DNA from: Acidobacteriota bacterium
Lineage (GTDB): Bacteria > Acidobacteriota > Vicinamibacteria > Vicinamibacterales > SCN-69-37
Direction: 5' to 3'
NCBI GenBank assembly: GCA_004297655.1
Contig: SCUN01000109.1
Location: 1-37,967 of the forward strand
DNA length: 37,967 nucleotides
Shown here: positions 6,758 to 15,645 of the stretch, one piece after another
Position numbering within the stretch: the first letter of the stretch is position 1
Layout of the letters: each line of letters starts with the position of its first letter
The notes under the pieces: generated by a model
Told to the model about the DNA's origin: nothing
The model's database searches: none
Seen by the model: the letters and a program-made list of their open reading frames with translations, nothing else
Translations under genes and position numbers: made by a program

Positions 6758-8806
6758 TCACCAAATCCTCACCCGTTCTTCCGGCTTCCTGAACATCTTG
6801 TCGCCGGGCTTCACGTTGAACGCCTCGTAGAAGGCGTCGACGTTGGTCATCGGCATGCTGCCGCGGTACATCGAGGGCGCGTGTTCGTTGGAGGTGACGA
6901 GGAAGCGCATGAACTCATCGCGCGCCTTGTCGCGCCAGGCTTGCGCGAGCCCCATGAACACGCGTTGCTCGCCGGTGAGGCCATCGATCGTCGGTGACGG
7001 CTTGCCGCCGAGCGAGGCTTTGTAGGCCTTGTAGGCGATCGCGAGGCCGCCGAGGTCGCCGATGTTCTCGCCGAGCGTGAGGTCGCCCTTCACGTGGAGG
7101 CCGGGCAAGGGCTCGAGCGCGTTGAACTGCGCGACGAGCATCTTCGCGCGCTTCTGGAATTCGGTATCGTCGGCTTTCGTCCACCAGTCGCGCAGCTTGC
7201 CGTCGCCGTCGTAGTGCCGGCCCTGGTCGTCGAAGCCGTGGCCGATTTCGTGGCCGATCACCGACCCGATCGCGCCGTAGTTCACGGCGTCATCGGCTTT
7301 GAAGTCGAAGAACGGCGGCTGCAGGATCGCGGCCGGGAAGACGATCTCGTTCTGCACGGGGTTGTAGTACGCGTTGATTTCCTGCGGCACCATCAGCCAC
7401 AACGAGCGATCGACCGGCTTGCCGAGCTTGGCCGTCTGGAAGTCCTGTTCGAACTTCGTGGCGCGCTCGGCATTGCCGACGAGATCGTCGGCCTTGATCA
7501 CCAGGCCGTCATAGCTCCGGAACTTGTCCGGGTAGCCGATCTTCGTGTTGAACTTAGCCAGCTTCTCGAGCGCCTGCTTTTTCGTGTCGGCCGTCATCCA
7601 GTCGAGATTGGTGATGGACTCCTTGTAGGCCGCGAGCAGGTTATTGACCATCGTCTGCATCCGCGCCTTCGCTTCAGGCGAGAAGTGCTTGTCGACGTAG
7701 AGTTTGCCGACGGCCTCGCCGAGCGAGCCGTTCACGAGCGTGACGCCGCGCTTCCAGCGCGGCCGGTTTTCCTTCTGGCCAAAGAGCGTCTTCGCGAAGA
7801 AATCGAAATTCGTATCGACGAACGACTTGCTGAGCAGCCGCGCCTCGGACATGACGACCTTGGCGGTGAGCCATGTCTTCCAGTCCTCGATCGGGCGTGT
7901 CCTGAACAGCCCGCCGATGCCTTTGAAATACGACGGCTGGGCCACGATGACGTTCGGGACCTTGTCGTAGTTCTGCGCCTTCGCCCATGACGTCCAGTCG
8001 AACCCCGCGAAGTTCTTGTCCAGATCGGCGAGCGCCATCTTGTTGTAGGTCTTGATCGCGTCGCGCGCCTGGTCCGGCGTCCATCGGAGCTTCGCCATTT
8101 CCGTTTCGAGCGCCAGGACGGTCTTCGCATCGGCGGCGCCGTTCGGCCGGCCGATCAAGGTGAAGAACGTCGTCAGGCACTCGACGTACTTCGCGCGAAT
8201 CTCGACGTACTTGGCGTCGCTGCTGAGGTAGTACTCGCGCTCCGGCAGCGAGATGCCGGACTGGTTGAAGGTGACGATGTTGGTGGTGGGGTCCTTGGCG
8301 TCCGGCTCGATGTACTCGCCGGAGATCCCGCCGATGCCGATGTTCGACAGTTCGCCCGCGAGCTTCGCGAATTCCGGCACGGTCTTCACGGCCGCGATGC
8401 GATCGAGGTGGCGTTTGATCGGCGTGTAGCCGAGCGACTCGGCTTTCGCCTCATCCATGAAGCTGGCGAACAGATCACCGACCTGCTGCGAGACGCTGCC
8501 CGGTTTCTTGTTCGCGTCCTTCGAGGAGGTCTCGATGATGTCCTTGACCTGAGCTTCGGTCTTGTCGAACAGCTCGTCGAAGGCGCCGTAGCTGCTCTTC
8601 TCGGCCGGGATTTCGGTCCGCTTGAGCCAGCCGCCGTTCACGTACTTGTAGAAATCGTCCTGCGGACGGACGGTCTTGTCGAGATTGGCCGCATCGAATC
8701 CTGATGTCGGCGGCGCTGGCGGCGGGGCCGGCGGTGGAGTGGAACCGCCGCACGCAACCACCGCGGCGGCCGAGAGAAGGAAGCTAGCCAGTCTGACCTT
8801 GATCAT
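6758..8806 (-). CDS. M13-family (PepO/neprilysin-like) zinc metallopeptidase, lipoprotein
   Basis: This is a 682-aa endopeptidase expected to cut oligopeptides in the periplasm. Residues 1-19 form a lipoprotein signal (SFLLSAAAVVAC, lipidated Cys19), followed by a Pro-rich tether. The zinc site is HEIGH at about 519-523, in VIGHEIGHGFDDQGRHYDGDG, with the third ligand in GENIGDLGG. INAYYNPVQNEIVFPAAILQPPFF and the C-terminal FRKPEERVRIW are typical of M13, and the conserved N-terminal domain starts at RPQDDFYKYVNGGWL. The gene is last in a four-gene minus-strand run, and its start overlaps the end of the upstream CNNM gene by 23 bp. The family is certain and the substrate unknown. Confidence 0.95.
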   Translation of the reverse strand: MIKVRLASFLLSAAAVVACGGSTPPPAPPPAPPTSGFDAANLDKTVRPQDDFYKYVNGGWLKRTEIPAEKSSYGAFDELFDKTEAQVKDIIETSSKDANKKPGSVSQQVGDLFASFMDEAKAESLGYTPIKRHLDRIAAVKTVPEFAKLAGELSNIGIGGISGEYIEPDAKDPTTNIVTFNQSGISLPEREYYLSSDAKYVEIRAKYVECLTTFFTLIGRPNGAADAKTVLALETEMAKLRWTPDQARDAIKTYNKMALADLDKNFAGFDWTSWAKAQNYDKVPNVIVAQPSYFKGIGGLFRTRPIEDWKTWLTAKVVMSEARLLSKSFVDTNFDFFAKTLFGQKENRPRWKRGVTLVNGSLGEAVGKLYVDKHFSPEAKARMQTMVNNLLAAYKESITNLDWMTADTKKQALEKLAKFNTKIGYPDKFRSYDGLVIKADDLVGNAERATKFEQDFQTAKLGKPVDRSLWLMVPQEINAYYNPVQNEIVFPAAILQPPFFDFKADDAVNYGAIGSVIGHEIGHGFDDQGRHYDGDGKLRDWWTKADDTEFQKRAKMLVAQFNALEPLPGLHVKGDLTLGENIGDLGGLAIAYKAYKASLGGKPSPTIDGLTGEQRVFMGLAQAWRDKARDEFMRFLVTSNEHAPSMYRGSMPMTNVDAFYEAFNVKPGDKMFRKPEERVRIW

Positions 8807-10109
8807 TGGTATGAGATATCACGGATACTCGCGCCTCGCGCACGCCGCGGCCCGCCAGCGACAAGACTTCGAACCGAAGCTGTTCGAATTCGACCACATC
8901 GCCGACCACCGGCGGCCGGCCGAGCCGCGCCAGCACCAGTCCGCTCACCGAGTCGACGTCCTCGTGCTCGAGTTCGCGGTCGTACTTCTGTCCCACTTCG
9001 TCGAGCCGGGCCGTGCCCGCCACACGCCAGACGCCAGGCCGCTCCTCTAATAAGGATGGGATCTCGGACGCGTCTTCGGTGATTTCGCCGACGACCTCCT
9101 CCGACAGGTCTTCGATGCTGACCGTGCCGGCCGTGCCGCCGTGCTCGTCGATGACGAGCGCCATGTGCGCATTCGCCCGCTGCATGACCGCCAGCACATC
9201 GTCGAGCGGCGCGGTCTCGGGCACGACGGGCATCGACCGGACGTCGGCGAGGCCGATCGATTCGTTCGCGAGGATCCGCCGGAGCAGGTCTTTCACGTGC
9301 AGCATGCCGATGATGTGATCGAGGTCGCCGTCATACACGGGATACCGCGTGTAGAGCTTCGACAGCAGCAGCGCGCGCAGATCGTCTGGCGTGGCGCCGA
9401 CCGGGACGCCAACCACGCGCACCCTTGGGACCATGACCTGGCTCGCCGTGAGATCGCCGAACTCGAAGAGCTCGCCAAGCAGACGTCCGGACTCCGCCCT
9501 CAGCGCGCCGCCCTCTTCGCTCTCCTCCACGATCAGTCGAAGTTCCTCGACGGTGTGCAGCTGATCTTCCGTTTGCGCGTCGCGGTGAATGCCGAGTACG
9601 CGCAACGCCAGCGCGCCGATGCGGCTGAACGTCCACACGAACGGAAACGCCACGAACCACGAAATCCGCATCGGCCAGTAGAGCCAGCGCGCGACGCCTT
9701 CGGTGCGTTGCAGCGCGATGGACTTCGGCAGCATTTCGCCGAACACGATGTGCGCGCACGTCAGGAGGCTCACGGCGATGACGCTCGCGAGTCCGTGCGC
9801 CGTGATCCAGCGAAGCGCGCCCAGCGACTCGAGATGCGGGGCCAGATAATCGGCCAGCGCGTGTTCACCGAACATGCCGAGGCCCAGGCTCGCGATGGTG
9901 ATGCCGAACTGGGCTGTCGCGATGTAGCGATCCTGCTGGCGCGACGACTCCATGAGCGAGACCAGCCGCTCCGACAGGCGATCGCCTTCACCGGCGCGAT
10001 TCTCGATCGCGGCCTTCGGCGCGCCCACCAGCGCGAACTCCGCCGCGACATAGAACGCATTCACCAGCAGGAACGCGCCCACGATAAGGAGAATCGTGAG
10101 GAGCGTCAC
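8784..10109 (-). CDS. CNNM/CorC-type transporter-like membrane protein (DUF21 - CBS pair - CorC_HlyC)
   Basis: This 441-aa protein has the full architecture of the HlyC/CorC (YfjD/PaeA) group: an N-terminal DUF21 membrane domain (about 1-190, with NAFYVAAEFALVGAPKA and FGEMLPKSIALQ), two CBS domains (about 205-330, VMVPRVRVVGVP, YTRYPVYDGDLDHIIGMLHVKDLL, MALVIDEHGGTAGTVSIEDL) and a C-terminal CorC_HlyC domain (about 345-430). CNNM proteins are linked to Mg2+ or divalent cation export, and CBS pairs commonly bind adenine nucleotides. Older annotations as hemolysins are not supported. Its start overlaps the preceding paralogue by 4 bp (ATGA). Ion specificity is not readable from sequence. Confidence 0.92.
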   Translation of the reverse strand: MTLLTILLIVGAFLLVNAFYVAAEFALVGAPKAAIENRAGEGDRLSERLVSLMESSRQQDRYIATAQFGITIASLGLGMFGEHALADYLAPHLESLGALRWITAHGLASVIAVSLLTCAHIVFGEMLPKSIALQRTEGVARWLYWPMRISWFVAFPFVWTFSRIGALALRVLGIHRDAQTEDQLHTVEELRLIVEESEEGGALRAESGRLLGELFEFGDLTASQVMVPRVRVVGVPVGATPDDLRALLLSKLYTRYPVYDGDLDHIIGMLHVKDLLRRILANESIGLADVRSMPVVPETAPLDDVLAVMQRANAHMALVIDEHGGTAGTVSIEDLSEEVVGEITEDASEIPSLLEERPGVWRVAGTARLDEVGQKYDRELEHEDVDSVSGLVLARLGRPPVVGDVVEFEQLRFEVLSLAGRGVREARVSVISHTNDQGQTG

Positions 10110-11149
10110 AGCAATGCTCCGACGACGTCGTGAATCGTAACCATGCCGACGACATGCTCTGGAGCATCCTTGTCGACGACGATCGCGAGGTGAGCGCGTT
10201 TGGCGCGAAGGGCGCCGATGATGCGATCAGCGGGAAGGTCCGCGGGAATGCGCGGGACCGGGCGGATCAACGGATCCAATCGATCCAGCGGCGTGGCGGC
10301 ATCGGTGAGGAACCGGCGAACCAGGTCCTTCACGCGAACGATGCCGAAAATCTGATCGGGCGTGCCGCGGTAGACCGGCAACCGGCTGAATGGGCTGGCC
10401 GCGACGACGCGGATGACGTCGGTCCACGGCGTGTCGGCGTTGAGCATCGTGAGGCGGCCGCGCGGGACCATCAGGTCCGACGCCGTCCGCAGGCTGAGCT
10501 GGAGCGCGCGCTGTAGGCGTTTGTGCTCGTCGGGCTCGAGCAGGCCGCCGTCGCGGCTTTCGGCGATCAGCAGCGAGATCTCCTGCGGCGAATGGAGGTG
10601 GCGATGGGTGGTCGGGCCGCCGCCGAAGAGCCGCAGCACGGCGGTGGCGGCGCCGTTGAGCACGAAGATCACGGGGCGGAAGATACGCACCGATCCGAGC
10701 ATCGGCATGACGGTGCCCAGCGCGGTTTCCGTTGGGAACTGCAGCGCGATCGATTTGGGAATCAGCTCGACGAGGACGACCTGAACTGCCGTCAGGATGA
10801 TGAGGACGGTGACGGTGGCGGCCGACGTGATCGCTTCGGCGTCGAGGCCGAGCGGACCGGCGAGGTGTCGCGCGATCCACGGCGTCAACGCCGGCGTTGC
10901 CGTGGCGTGCGCGTAGGCGCCGAGGATCAGGCTCGAGAGCGTGATGCCGATTTGCGACGCCGCGACGTAACGGTCGAGCGCGGCGGCATCCTCGACGTAG
11001 GGGAGCAGCCGACGGGCGAAGACGTTGCCGTCTTCGCTCAGCCGGCGCACGCGGCTGCGCCGGACGCCGACGGCGCCAAACTCCGCGGCGACGTAGAGCG
11101 CGTTTGCGGCCAGAAGCGCCGCAAAAATAATCCAGACACCAATCGTCAT
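10106..11149 (-). CDS. CNNM/CorC-type paralogue lacking the C-terminal CorC_HlyC domain
   Basis: This 347-aa protein shares the DUF21 membrane domain (NALYVAAEFGAVGVRRSRVRR, ELIPKSIALQ) and CBS pair (DLMVPRGRLTML, FSRLPVYRGTPDQIFGIVRVKDLVRRFL, LAIVVDKDAPEHVVGMVTIHDVVGALL) with the gene that follows it. It stops right after the second CBS domain, so it lacks the ~100-residue CorC_HlyC domain of its neighbour. The two arose by duplication and may work as a heteromer, which is inference. Both ends use 4-bp ATGA overlaps with adjacent genes, so translation is probably coupled across the operon. Confidence 0.9.
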   Translation of the reverse strand: MTIGVWIIFAALLAANALYVAAEFGAVGVRRSRVRRLSEDGNVFARRLLPYVEDAAALDRYVAASQIGITLSSLILGAYAHATATPALTPWIARHLAGPLGLDAEAITSAATVTVLIILTAVQVVLVELIPKSIALQFPTETALGTVMPMLGSVRIFRPVIFVLNGAATAVLRLFGGGPTTHRHLHSPQEISLLIAESRDGGLLEPDEHKRLQRALQLSLRTASDLMVPRGRLTMLNADTPWTDVIRVVAASPFSRLPVYRGTPDQIFGIVRVKDLVRRFLTDAATPLDRLDPLIRPVPRIPADLPADRIIGALRAKRAHLAIVVDKDAPEHVVGMVTIHDVVGALL

Positions 11150-11817
11150 TTCTGCATGGAGCAGACGCGGTCACCGAGCCAGATCAACATCAGGCCGACG
11201 CATTCGCCGACGTAGAGCGCTTCGACGACGCCGGCTTTGGCCATCGAGCCGCCGATGCCCGGCAGGATCGCGCCGACCGCAATGAGGGTGTTGCCGTACG
11301 CGCGATACAGGTGGCCACGCTGCTTGTAGTGGAGCCACGCGCTGCGGAACGCGCCGCCGATCAGGAAGAACACGGCGTAAAGATTGATGAACGGCGTGAG
11401 CAGCCGCACCCAATGCCACGCGAGGACGGCGCCCGACGGGCGCTCGATCTCGAGCTTCGAGAGATCGACGGGCGAGAGGATCACCGCGGCGGTGGCGAAG
11501 ATGACGAACGCGACGCTGGCGATCGTGAGCCGCCTGGCCAACGGACGCGGCCAGGACAGCCACAGCGAGCCTTGCGCGAGGGGATACCCGCCGAGCAGCG
11601 CGCCGGCGATGTACCAGAGCTTGGTCAGCAGGACCGTGTTGCCGCTGAGCGTGATGACGCTTTCGATCAGCGTGCCGAGGCCGTAGGTCGCGATGCCGAA
11701 CGCCCACCAGCCGAGGTGCGGCGAATGCCGCCGCTGCCACCGGCGCAGGAGCGAGGCCGCAAAAAGGACCGACAGAATTGTGGTGAGAATCGGGAGGTAA
11801 TGGATTGCGCGCAGCAT
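11146..11817 (-). CDS. Seven-helix membrane protein of unknown function
   Basis: I do not recognise a named family. The 223-aa product is almost entirely hydrophobic, with about seven predicted membrane helices (for example ILTTILSVLFAASLL, LGWWAFGIATYGLGTLIESVI, LTIASVAFVIFATAAVIL, FINLYAVFFLIGGAF, TLIAVGAILPGIGG). The layout recalls the seven-helix sensor domains found at the N-terminus of some histidine kinases, but no signalling domain follows. It is the first gene of the operon with two CNNM proteins and the M13 peptidase, and overlaps the next gene by 4 bp. It is divergent from mscL with 46 bp between starts. A role alongside the CNNM proteins is inferred only from the operon. Confidence 0.75.
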   Translation of the reverse strand: MLRAIHYLPILTTILSVLFAASLLRRWQRRHSPHLGWWAFGIATYGLGTLIESVITLSGNTVLLTKLWYIAGALLGGYPLAQGSLWLSWPRPLARRLTIASVAFVIFATAAVILSPVDLSKLEIERPSGAVLAWHWVRLLTPFINLYAVFFLIGGAFRSAWLHYKQRGHLYRAYGNTLIAVGAILPGIGGSMAKAGVVEALYVGECVGLMLIWLGDRVCSMQK

Positions 11818-11863
11818 GAGAAATGGCTCGGGAGTAGGATGTCACAAACCAGCGGAGGCCGGC

Positions 11864-12196
11864 ATGTTCAAGGACTTCAAGGCGTTTGTGAATCAGGGCA
11901 ATGCGATGGATCTGGCGGTCGGCGTTGTCATTGGCGCCGCCTTCGGCAAGATCGTCGACTCGGTCGTCAACGACATCGTCATGCCGCTGATCAGCCTGGC
12001 GACGGGCGGCGTGGATTTCTCGCAGCGGTTCATCGCGCTCAGCGGGCAGGGCGGCGCGACGCTCGAGGAAGCGCGCAAAGCCGGCGCCGTGCTCGCGTAC
12101 GGCAACTTCATTCAGACCGTGTTCAATTTTCTGGTGATCGCGTTTTCGATTTTTCTGGTGGTGCGGCAGATCAACAAGATGCGGGCCGGGAAGTGA
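11864..12196 (+). CDS. mscL: Large-conductance mechanosensitive channel MscL, C-terminally short
   Basis: MscL is a homopentameric inner-membrane channel that opens under membrane tension to relieve hypo-osmotic shock. TM1 carries the diagnostic GNAMDLAVGVVIGAAFGKIVDSVVNDIVMP and TM2 is YGNFIQTVFNFLVIAFSIFLVVRQINKM. ATG 11864 is chosen over the track start because GGAGG lies seven bases upstream and it yields the normal MFKDFKAF opening. The protein is 110 aa. It ends directly after TM2 (INKMRAGK) and lacks the cytoplasmic C-terminal helix present in typical 130-150-aa MscL. In-frame sequence after the TGA reads ARKEVALT, slightly like the missing helix, and then runs into the 3' end of a tRNA gene. 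Confidence 0.93.
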   Translation: MFKDFKAFVNQGNAMDLAVGVVIGAAFGKIVDSVVNDIVMPLISLATGGVDFSQRFIALSGQGGATLEEARKAGAVLAYGNFIQTVFNFLVIAFSIFLVVRQINKMRAGK

Positions 12197-12225
12197 GCTC
12201 GTAAGGAGGTAGCACTGACGATTGA

Positions 12226-12320
12226 TGGCGGTGAGGCAGGGATTCGAACCCTGGATAGAGCTTTAAAGGCCCTATAACGGTTTAGCAAACCGCCGCCTTC
12301 AGCCTCTCGGCCACCTCACC
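12226..12320 (-). tRNA. tRNA-Ser (anticodon GCU)
   Basis: Read on the minus strand, the acceptor GGTGAGG (from 12320) pairs with CCTCACC, followed by discriminator G and an encoded CCA at 12228-12226. The D-arm is GGCCGAGAGG, the anticodon loop is TTGCTAA with GCT at 12286-12284, and the T-arm contains GGTTCGAATCC. The long variable arm gives 95 nt, as expected for serine. It reads AGC/AGU codons. Its 3' end faces mscL. Confidence 0.97.
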
Positions 12321-12488
12321 GGAACGTCTAGAGTATCAGACCGGGCGGTTTCTACCCGGGCGGCCGGAGTTTCGGCGGGAAACTGCAAATTCTGGCCGGA
12401 AATACGCAGTTCAGATTTTGGCATTTCCGTTGCACACAGACGGGTCGTTTCCAAATGCGGCGCGAAAGCGCCAGACATGGAGCTGCCC

Positions 12489-15245
12489 ATGCGTGCTGTC
12501 CGTGTGTCGCTGTGTGCCATCGTCTTGTTCGCGGCCGTCGGAGTGCTTCGGCCGGCCGCGCCTCTCCTCCAGGCCCAGACCGCTCAGAGTTCGAAGCTCG
12601 ATGCGGCGCTCGTCGACAAACTGAATCAATCACTGCCCGGGACGCCGATCGAAGTGGTGATCGTCTTCGCGGATCTGGCCGCGGCGCCGCGCGTGCAGGC
12701 GCTCGCGACGACCTTCCTGCAGATGCAGGCGTTGCCGATGGCGGGCGCCATTTTGCCGGCGGAGCAGATTCCAGTGATCGCCGGCTGGCCGGAAATCACG
12801 AGCATCACGTTCAACGCGCCGCTGAAGTACTTCCTGCACGAGTCGGTACCGGTCATCAAAGCCGATCAGGTCTGGCGCACGTACGGCCAGACGGGCGGCA
12901 ATGTGACGGTGGCGGTCGTCGACAGCGGCATCGACGGCACCCATCCGGATCTGGCCATGGGATCGAAGGTCATTCAGAACGTGAAGGTGATTCCATTCGG
13001 CCTCTCACAGGAGAACGTGGCGCTCACCGACACCTCATCCGGTCACGGCACGCACGTCGCCGGCACGATCGGCGGAAACGGCGCGGTGTCGAGCGGCTAC
13101 TACCTCGGGGTGGCGCCGGATGTGAAACTGGTCGGCCTCGGCGCCGGCGAGGGCATCGCGATCCTGAGCGCCGTGCAGGCGTATGACTGGATTCTCCAGC
13201 ATCACGCCCAATACAACATTCGCGTGGTCAGCAATTCGTGGGGATCGACCGGCGGCGAGATCAACCTCCGCGATCCGATCGCGATGGCCACGCTCGAGGC
13301 GTACAAGCGCGGGATCCTGAGCGTGTTCGCCGCCGGAAACGACGGCGGCTATGACGTCATGAATCCGTACTCGCTCCCGCCCTGGGTGCTATCGGTGGCG
13401 GCCGGCAAGAAGGATGGCGTCACGCTCGCCGATTTTTCGTCCCGAGGGAAAGACGGTGACTACTTCAAGCATCCCGATCTGACGGCGCCGGGCGTCGACA
13501 TTGTCGCCACGCGTCTGCGGACCTTCGGGATCACGGCGGAAGATGCGTTCCCGAATCCGGTAAATCCCCTGTGGACGCCGTCGTACGCTTCGCTCAGCGG
13601 CACCAGCATGGCGACGCCGCACGTCTCGGGCGCCGCGGCACTGCTGCTGTCGGGGAATCCGCAGCTCTCTCCGGATCAGGTGATCGACGTGCTGACGTCA
13701 ACGACGACGGCGATGCCTGGGTATGCCCTGCATGAGGCGGGATACGGGTACCTGAACGCGCTGGCGGCGTACGAAGCCAGCCGGAAACTCACCGGAAATC
13801 TCGCGCAGTTCCTGGCCGGGACGCGCGAACATTCCGACACCGAGGTTCTCGGATTCGATCCGAACGGCAGCGTGCCGGCCGACGAGTATCAGTTCAGCGG
13901 GCTCAGCGCGGTGAGCGCGACCGGCACGGCGCCGATCGATTTTCCGTTCACCGTTCCGCAAGGCACTCTATACGTGGACGTTCGTCTCAACTGGACACCG
14001 TCGCAGCAGGACGCATTCGACCTGCAGGTGCTCGACCCGCAGGGCAACGTCAAAGTGACGAGCGGCAACAGCGTGGATTCCGGCGAAGCCGCGTTCTTCG
14101 TGCCCAGCACGTTTGGCGGGTACACCTTGCGGCTCGTGCCATTTGCGGGCGTGGCGGTGCAGTACAACGCCACGGTGAAGGTGGCGTACGGCACCCCGCC
14201 CCCGAACTGGCCGCCGACGCGGCCGCCGTCATCGCAGGTGTATCTGGGCGTCGCCGGCGTCTACAAGTCCTACGTCGCCGTCGGGATCGTCACCGATGCC
14301 TTCAGGAGCGGCGACTCCGGCTTCATCGTCTTCAATCTGGCGAGCGCGGATGGCACGCCGATGCCGGGACAGGCGGCCAACCTTCAGGCGATCTACACGG
14401 ATCGGAATGGCGCGGTGGCGTTTGTCGACAATTCGATCACCGATCGTGACGCCGGCGAGTACGAGACGTCGTTCAATACCGGCACGGCCGGCTGGACGGC
14501 GGGTCCGATCACCGTCTCGTTCGTCTGGAAAGGCGCGGGGGCGATGCGGGCGCTCAACGCCGGATTCACGTTGAACAAGCTGGCGACGTCGCTCCAGACC
14601 AACGGCACGGCGTTTACGCCCGGCCAGCAGATCGCATTTAGCGGGGACGTGGCGCAGGTCACGACGCTGGCAACGGGCACGGTCAAGACCACGCCGCTCA
14701 CCGGCGCGACGGTGACGTTGACTCTCAGGGACTCGCAAGGGAACGCGCTGGCGTCAACGCAGGCGGCGACGGATCTTCAGGGGCACTATGCCGGCGCGTT
14801 TAGTGCGCCGAGCACGGCTCGGGGGAACGTGACGCTCGTGGCCGAATCCCGCTATCAGGATGCGACGATCGTGACCGGCAGCAAGGACTGGTTCGGCCGC
14901 GCCGTCACGGGTCTCGTCTTCCCGGGCAACCTCGCACCGACGGTCACGCTTTCCGCCATACCGGACGCCAGCCGCAAATCGACGGCGTCATTCCTGATGT
15001 CGATCGACGCGGCGGTTCGTGACGAGGACGGGTGGGCCGATGTGACGACGATTGTCTTGACGCTGGTGGATGGCCGAGGGCGAGTGATCGGGCGATGGCT
15101 GAAGCCCGATTTCACTGAGGGGGATGCCTGGACCTGGCGCTTCAGCAAGGTGCCGCGTGTCACGGGACAGTCGCCGTGGACGGTGACAATTACCGCGCAG
15201 GACAGCGCGGGGCAGGCCGTCACGAAGAGCGTGGTCGTGAAATAG
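12489..15245 (+). CDS. Secreted subtilisin-like serine peptidase (S8) with long C-terminal beta domains
   Basis: This 918-aa exported protease has a signal peptide (MRAVRVSLCAIVLFAAVGVLRPAAPLLQAQ) and a propeptide-like segment to about residue 130. The S8 catalytic domain contains Asp145 in VAVVDSGIDGTHPDL, His186 in GHGTHVAGTIGG and Ser373 in LSGTSMATPHVSGAAALL. About 470 residues follow, with beta-sandwich character: a PPC-like region (DVRLNWTPSQQDAFDLQVLDPQGNV) and Ig-like or carboxypeptidase-regulatory-like repeats (GATVTLTLRDSQGNALASTQAATDLQGHY). I choose ATG 12489 because GGAG lies 6 bp ahead of it; the upstream ATG at 12477 is the alternative. The gene stands alone after tRNA-Ser and converges on arsR with a 4-bp gap. 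It probably feeds on extracellular protein. Confidence 0.93.
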   Translation: MRAVRVSLCAIVLFAAVGVLRPAAPLLQAQTAQSSKLDAALVDKLNQSLPGTPIEVVIVFADLAAAPRVQALATTFLQMQALPMAGAILPAEQIPVIAGWPEITSITFNAPLKYFLHESVPVIKADQVWRTYGQTGGNVTVAVVDSGIDGTHPDLAMGSKVIQNVKVIPFGLSQENVALTDTSSGHGTHVAGTIGGNGAVSSGYYLGVAPDVKLVGLGAGEGIAILSAVQAYDWILQHHAQYNIRVVSNSWGSTGGEINLRDPIAMATLEAYKRGILSVFAAGNDGGYDVMNPYSLPPWVLSVAAGKKDGVTLADFSSRGKDGDYFKHPDLTAPGVDIVATRLRTFGITAEDAFPNPVNPLWTPSYASLSGTSMATPHVSGAAALLLSGNPQLSPDQVIDVLTSTTTAMPGYALHEAGYGYLNALAAYEASRKLTGNLAQFLAGTREHSDTEVLGFDPNGSVPADEYQFSGLSAVSATGTAPIDFPFTVPQGTLYVDVRLNWTPSQQDAFDLQVLDPQGNVKVTSGNSVDSGEAAFFVPSTFGGYTLRLVPFAGVAVQYNATVKVAYGTPPPNWPPTRPPSSQVYLGVAGVYKSYVAVGIVTDAFRSGDSGFIVFNLASADGTPMPGQAANLQAIYTDRNGAVAFVDNSITDRDAGEYETSFNTGTAGWTAGPITVSFVWKGAGAMRALNAGFTLNKLATSLQTNGTAFTPGQQIAFSGDVAQVTTLATGTVKTTPLTGATVTLTLRDSQGNALASTQAATDLQGHYAGAFSAPSTARGNVTLVAESRYQDATIVTGSKDWFGRAVTGLVFPGNLAPTVTLSAIPDASRKSTASFLMSIDAAVRDEDGWADVTTIVLTLVDGRGRVIGRWLKPDFTEGDAWTWRFSKVPRVTGQSPWTVTITAQDSAGQAVTKSVVVK

Positions 15246-15249
15246 ACGA

Positions 15250-15627
15250 TCAGCAGCAGCTGCGTGCCGTTCGCTCGAGCTGAGCGAGCGGCACGTCGAT
15301 CACGCGGCTGAGCTTCTTTCGGTCCTGCGTCGCCGCGCCGTTGGACGACAGGGCGGCCAGCGCCGATCGAAGCACGCCACTGATCGCCGGGTCGTCGAGC
15401 TCGGCGAGGCGGTAGTGCACCCAGAGCCCGTCCCGGCGGGTGGCGACCAGGCCGGCTTTGCGCAGGTGCGCCAGATGGCGGGAGGCCGTCGGCTGCGGGA
15501 TGTCGAGCGCCTCGTGGATGTGGCAGACGCAGATCTCGCCCGAGGCGAGCAGGCCCAGGATGCGCCGGCGCGTCTCGTCGGCGAGCGCGGCGAAGACGTG
15601 ATCGAGCGTGACGGCGGCGGTCTTCAT
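15250..15627 (-). CDS. arsR: Arsenite-responsive repressor ArsR
   Basis: This 125-aa winged-helix repressor of the ArsR/SmtB family releases DNA when arsenite binds. The N-terminal half has VFAALADETRRRILGLLASGEICVCHIHEAL, with Cys33 and Cys35 forming the CVC metal-binding pattern of arsenic sensors. It is followed by the recognition helix region PQPTASRHLAHLRKAGLV. Two more cysteines end the protein (Cys124-Cys125) and might complete the As(III) site. The ATG is overlapped by a 20-bp operator, and there is no Shine-Dalgarno sequence ahead of it, so the mRNA is probably almost leaderless. It is divergent from acr3, giving autoregulation and co-regulation of the efflux gene. Confidence 0.94.
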   Translation of the reverse strand: MKTAAVTLDHVFAALADETRRRILGLLASGEICVCHIHEALDIPQPTASRHLAHLRKAGLVATRRDGLWVHYRLAELDDPAISGVLRSALAALSSNGAATQDRKKLSRVIDVPLAQLERTARSCC

Positions 15628-15645
15628 ATTCGTGTTGACGAATAT
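15626..15645 (+). promoter_or_regulatory. ArsR operator 1 (arsR side)
   Basis: ATATTCGTGTTGACGAATAT is a perfect inverted repeat with 8-bp arms and a 4-bp centre. It overlaps the first two bases of the arsR ATG (15627, minus strand) and contains the TTGACG -35 box of the acr3 promoter. Three similar sites lie in the island. ArsR binding here would block both divergent promoters. Confidence 0.85.

Noticed and set aside
12381-12411. AACTGC...GCAGTT inverted repeat upstream of the subtilase gene
   Set aside because: Six-base arms with a 19-bp spacer are expected by chance at this scale, and no second copy or regulator supports it.
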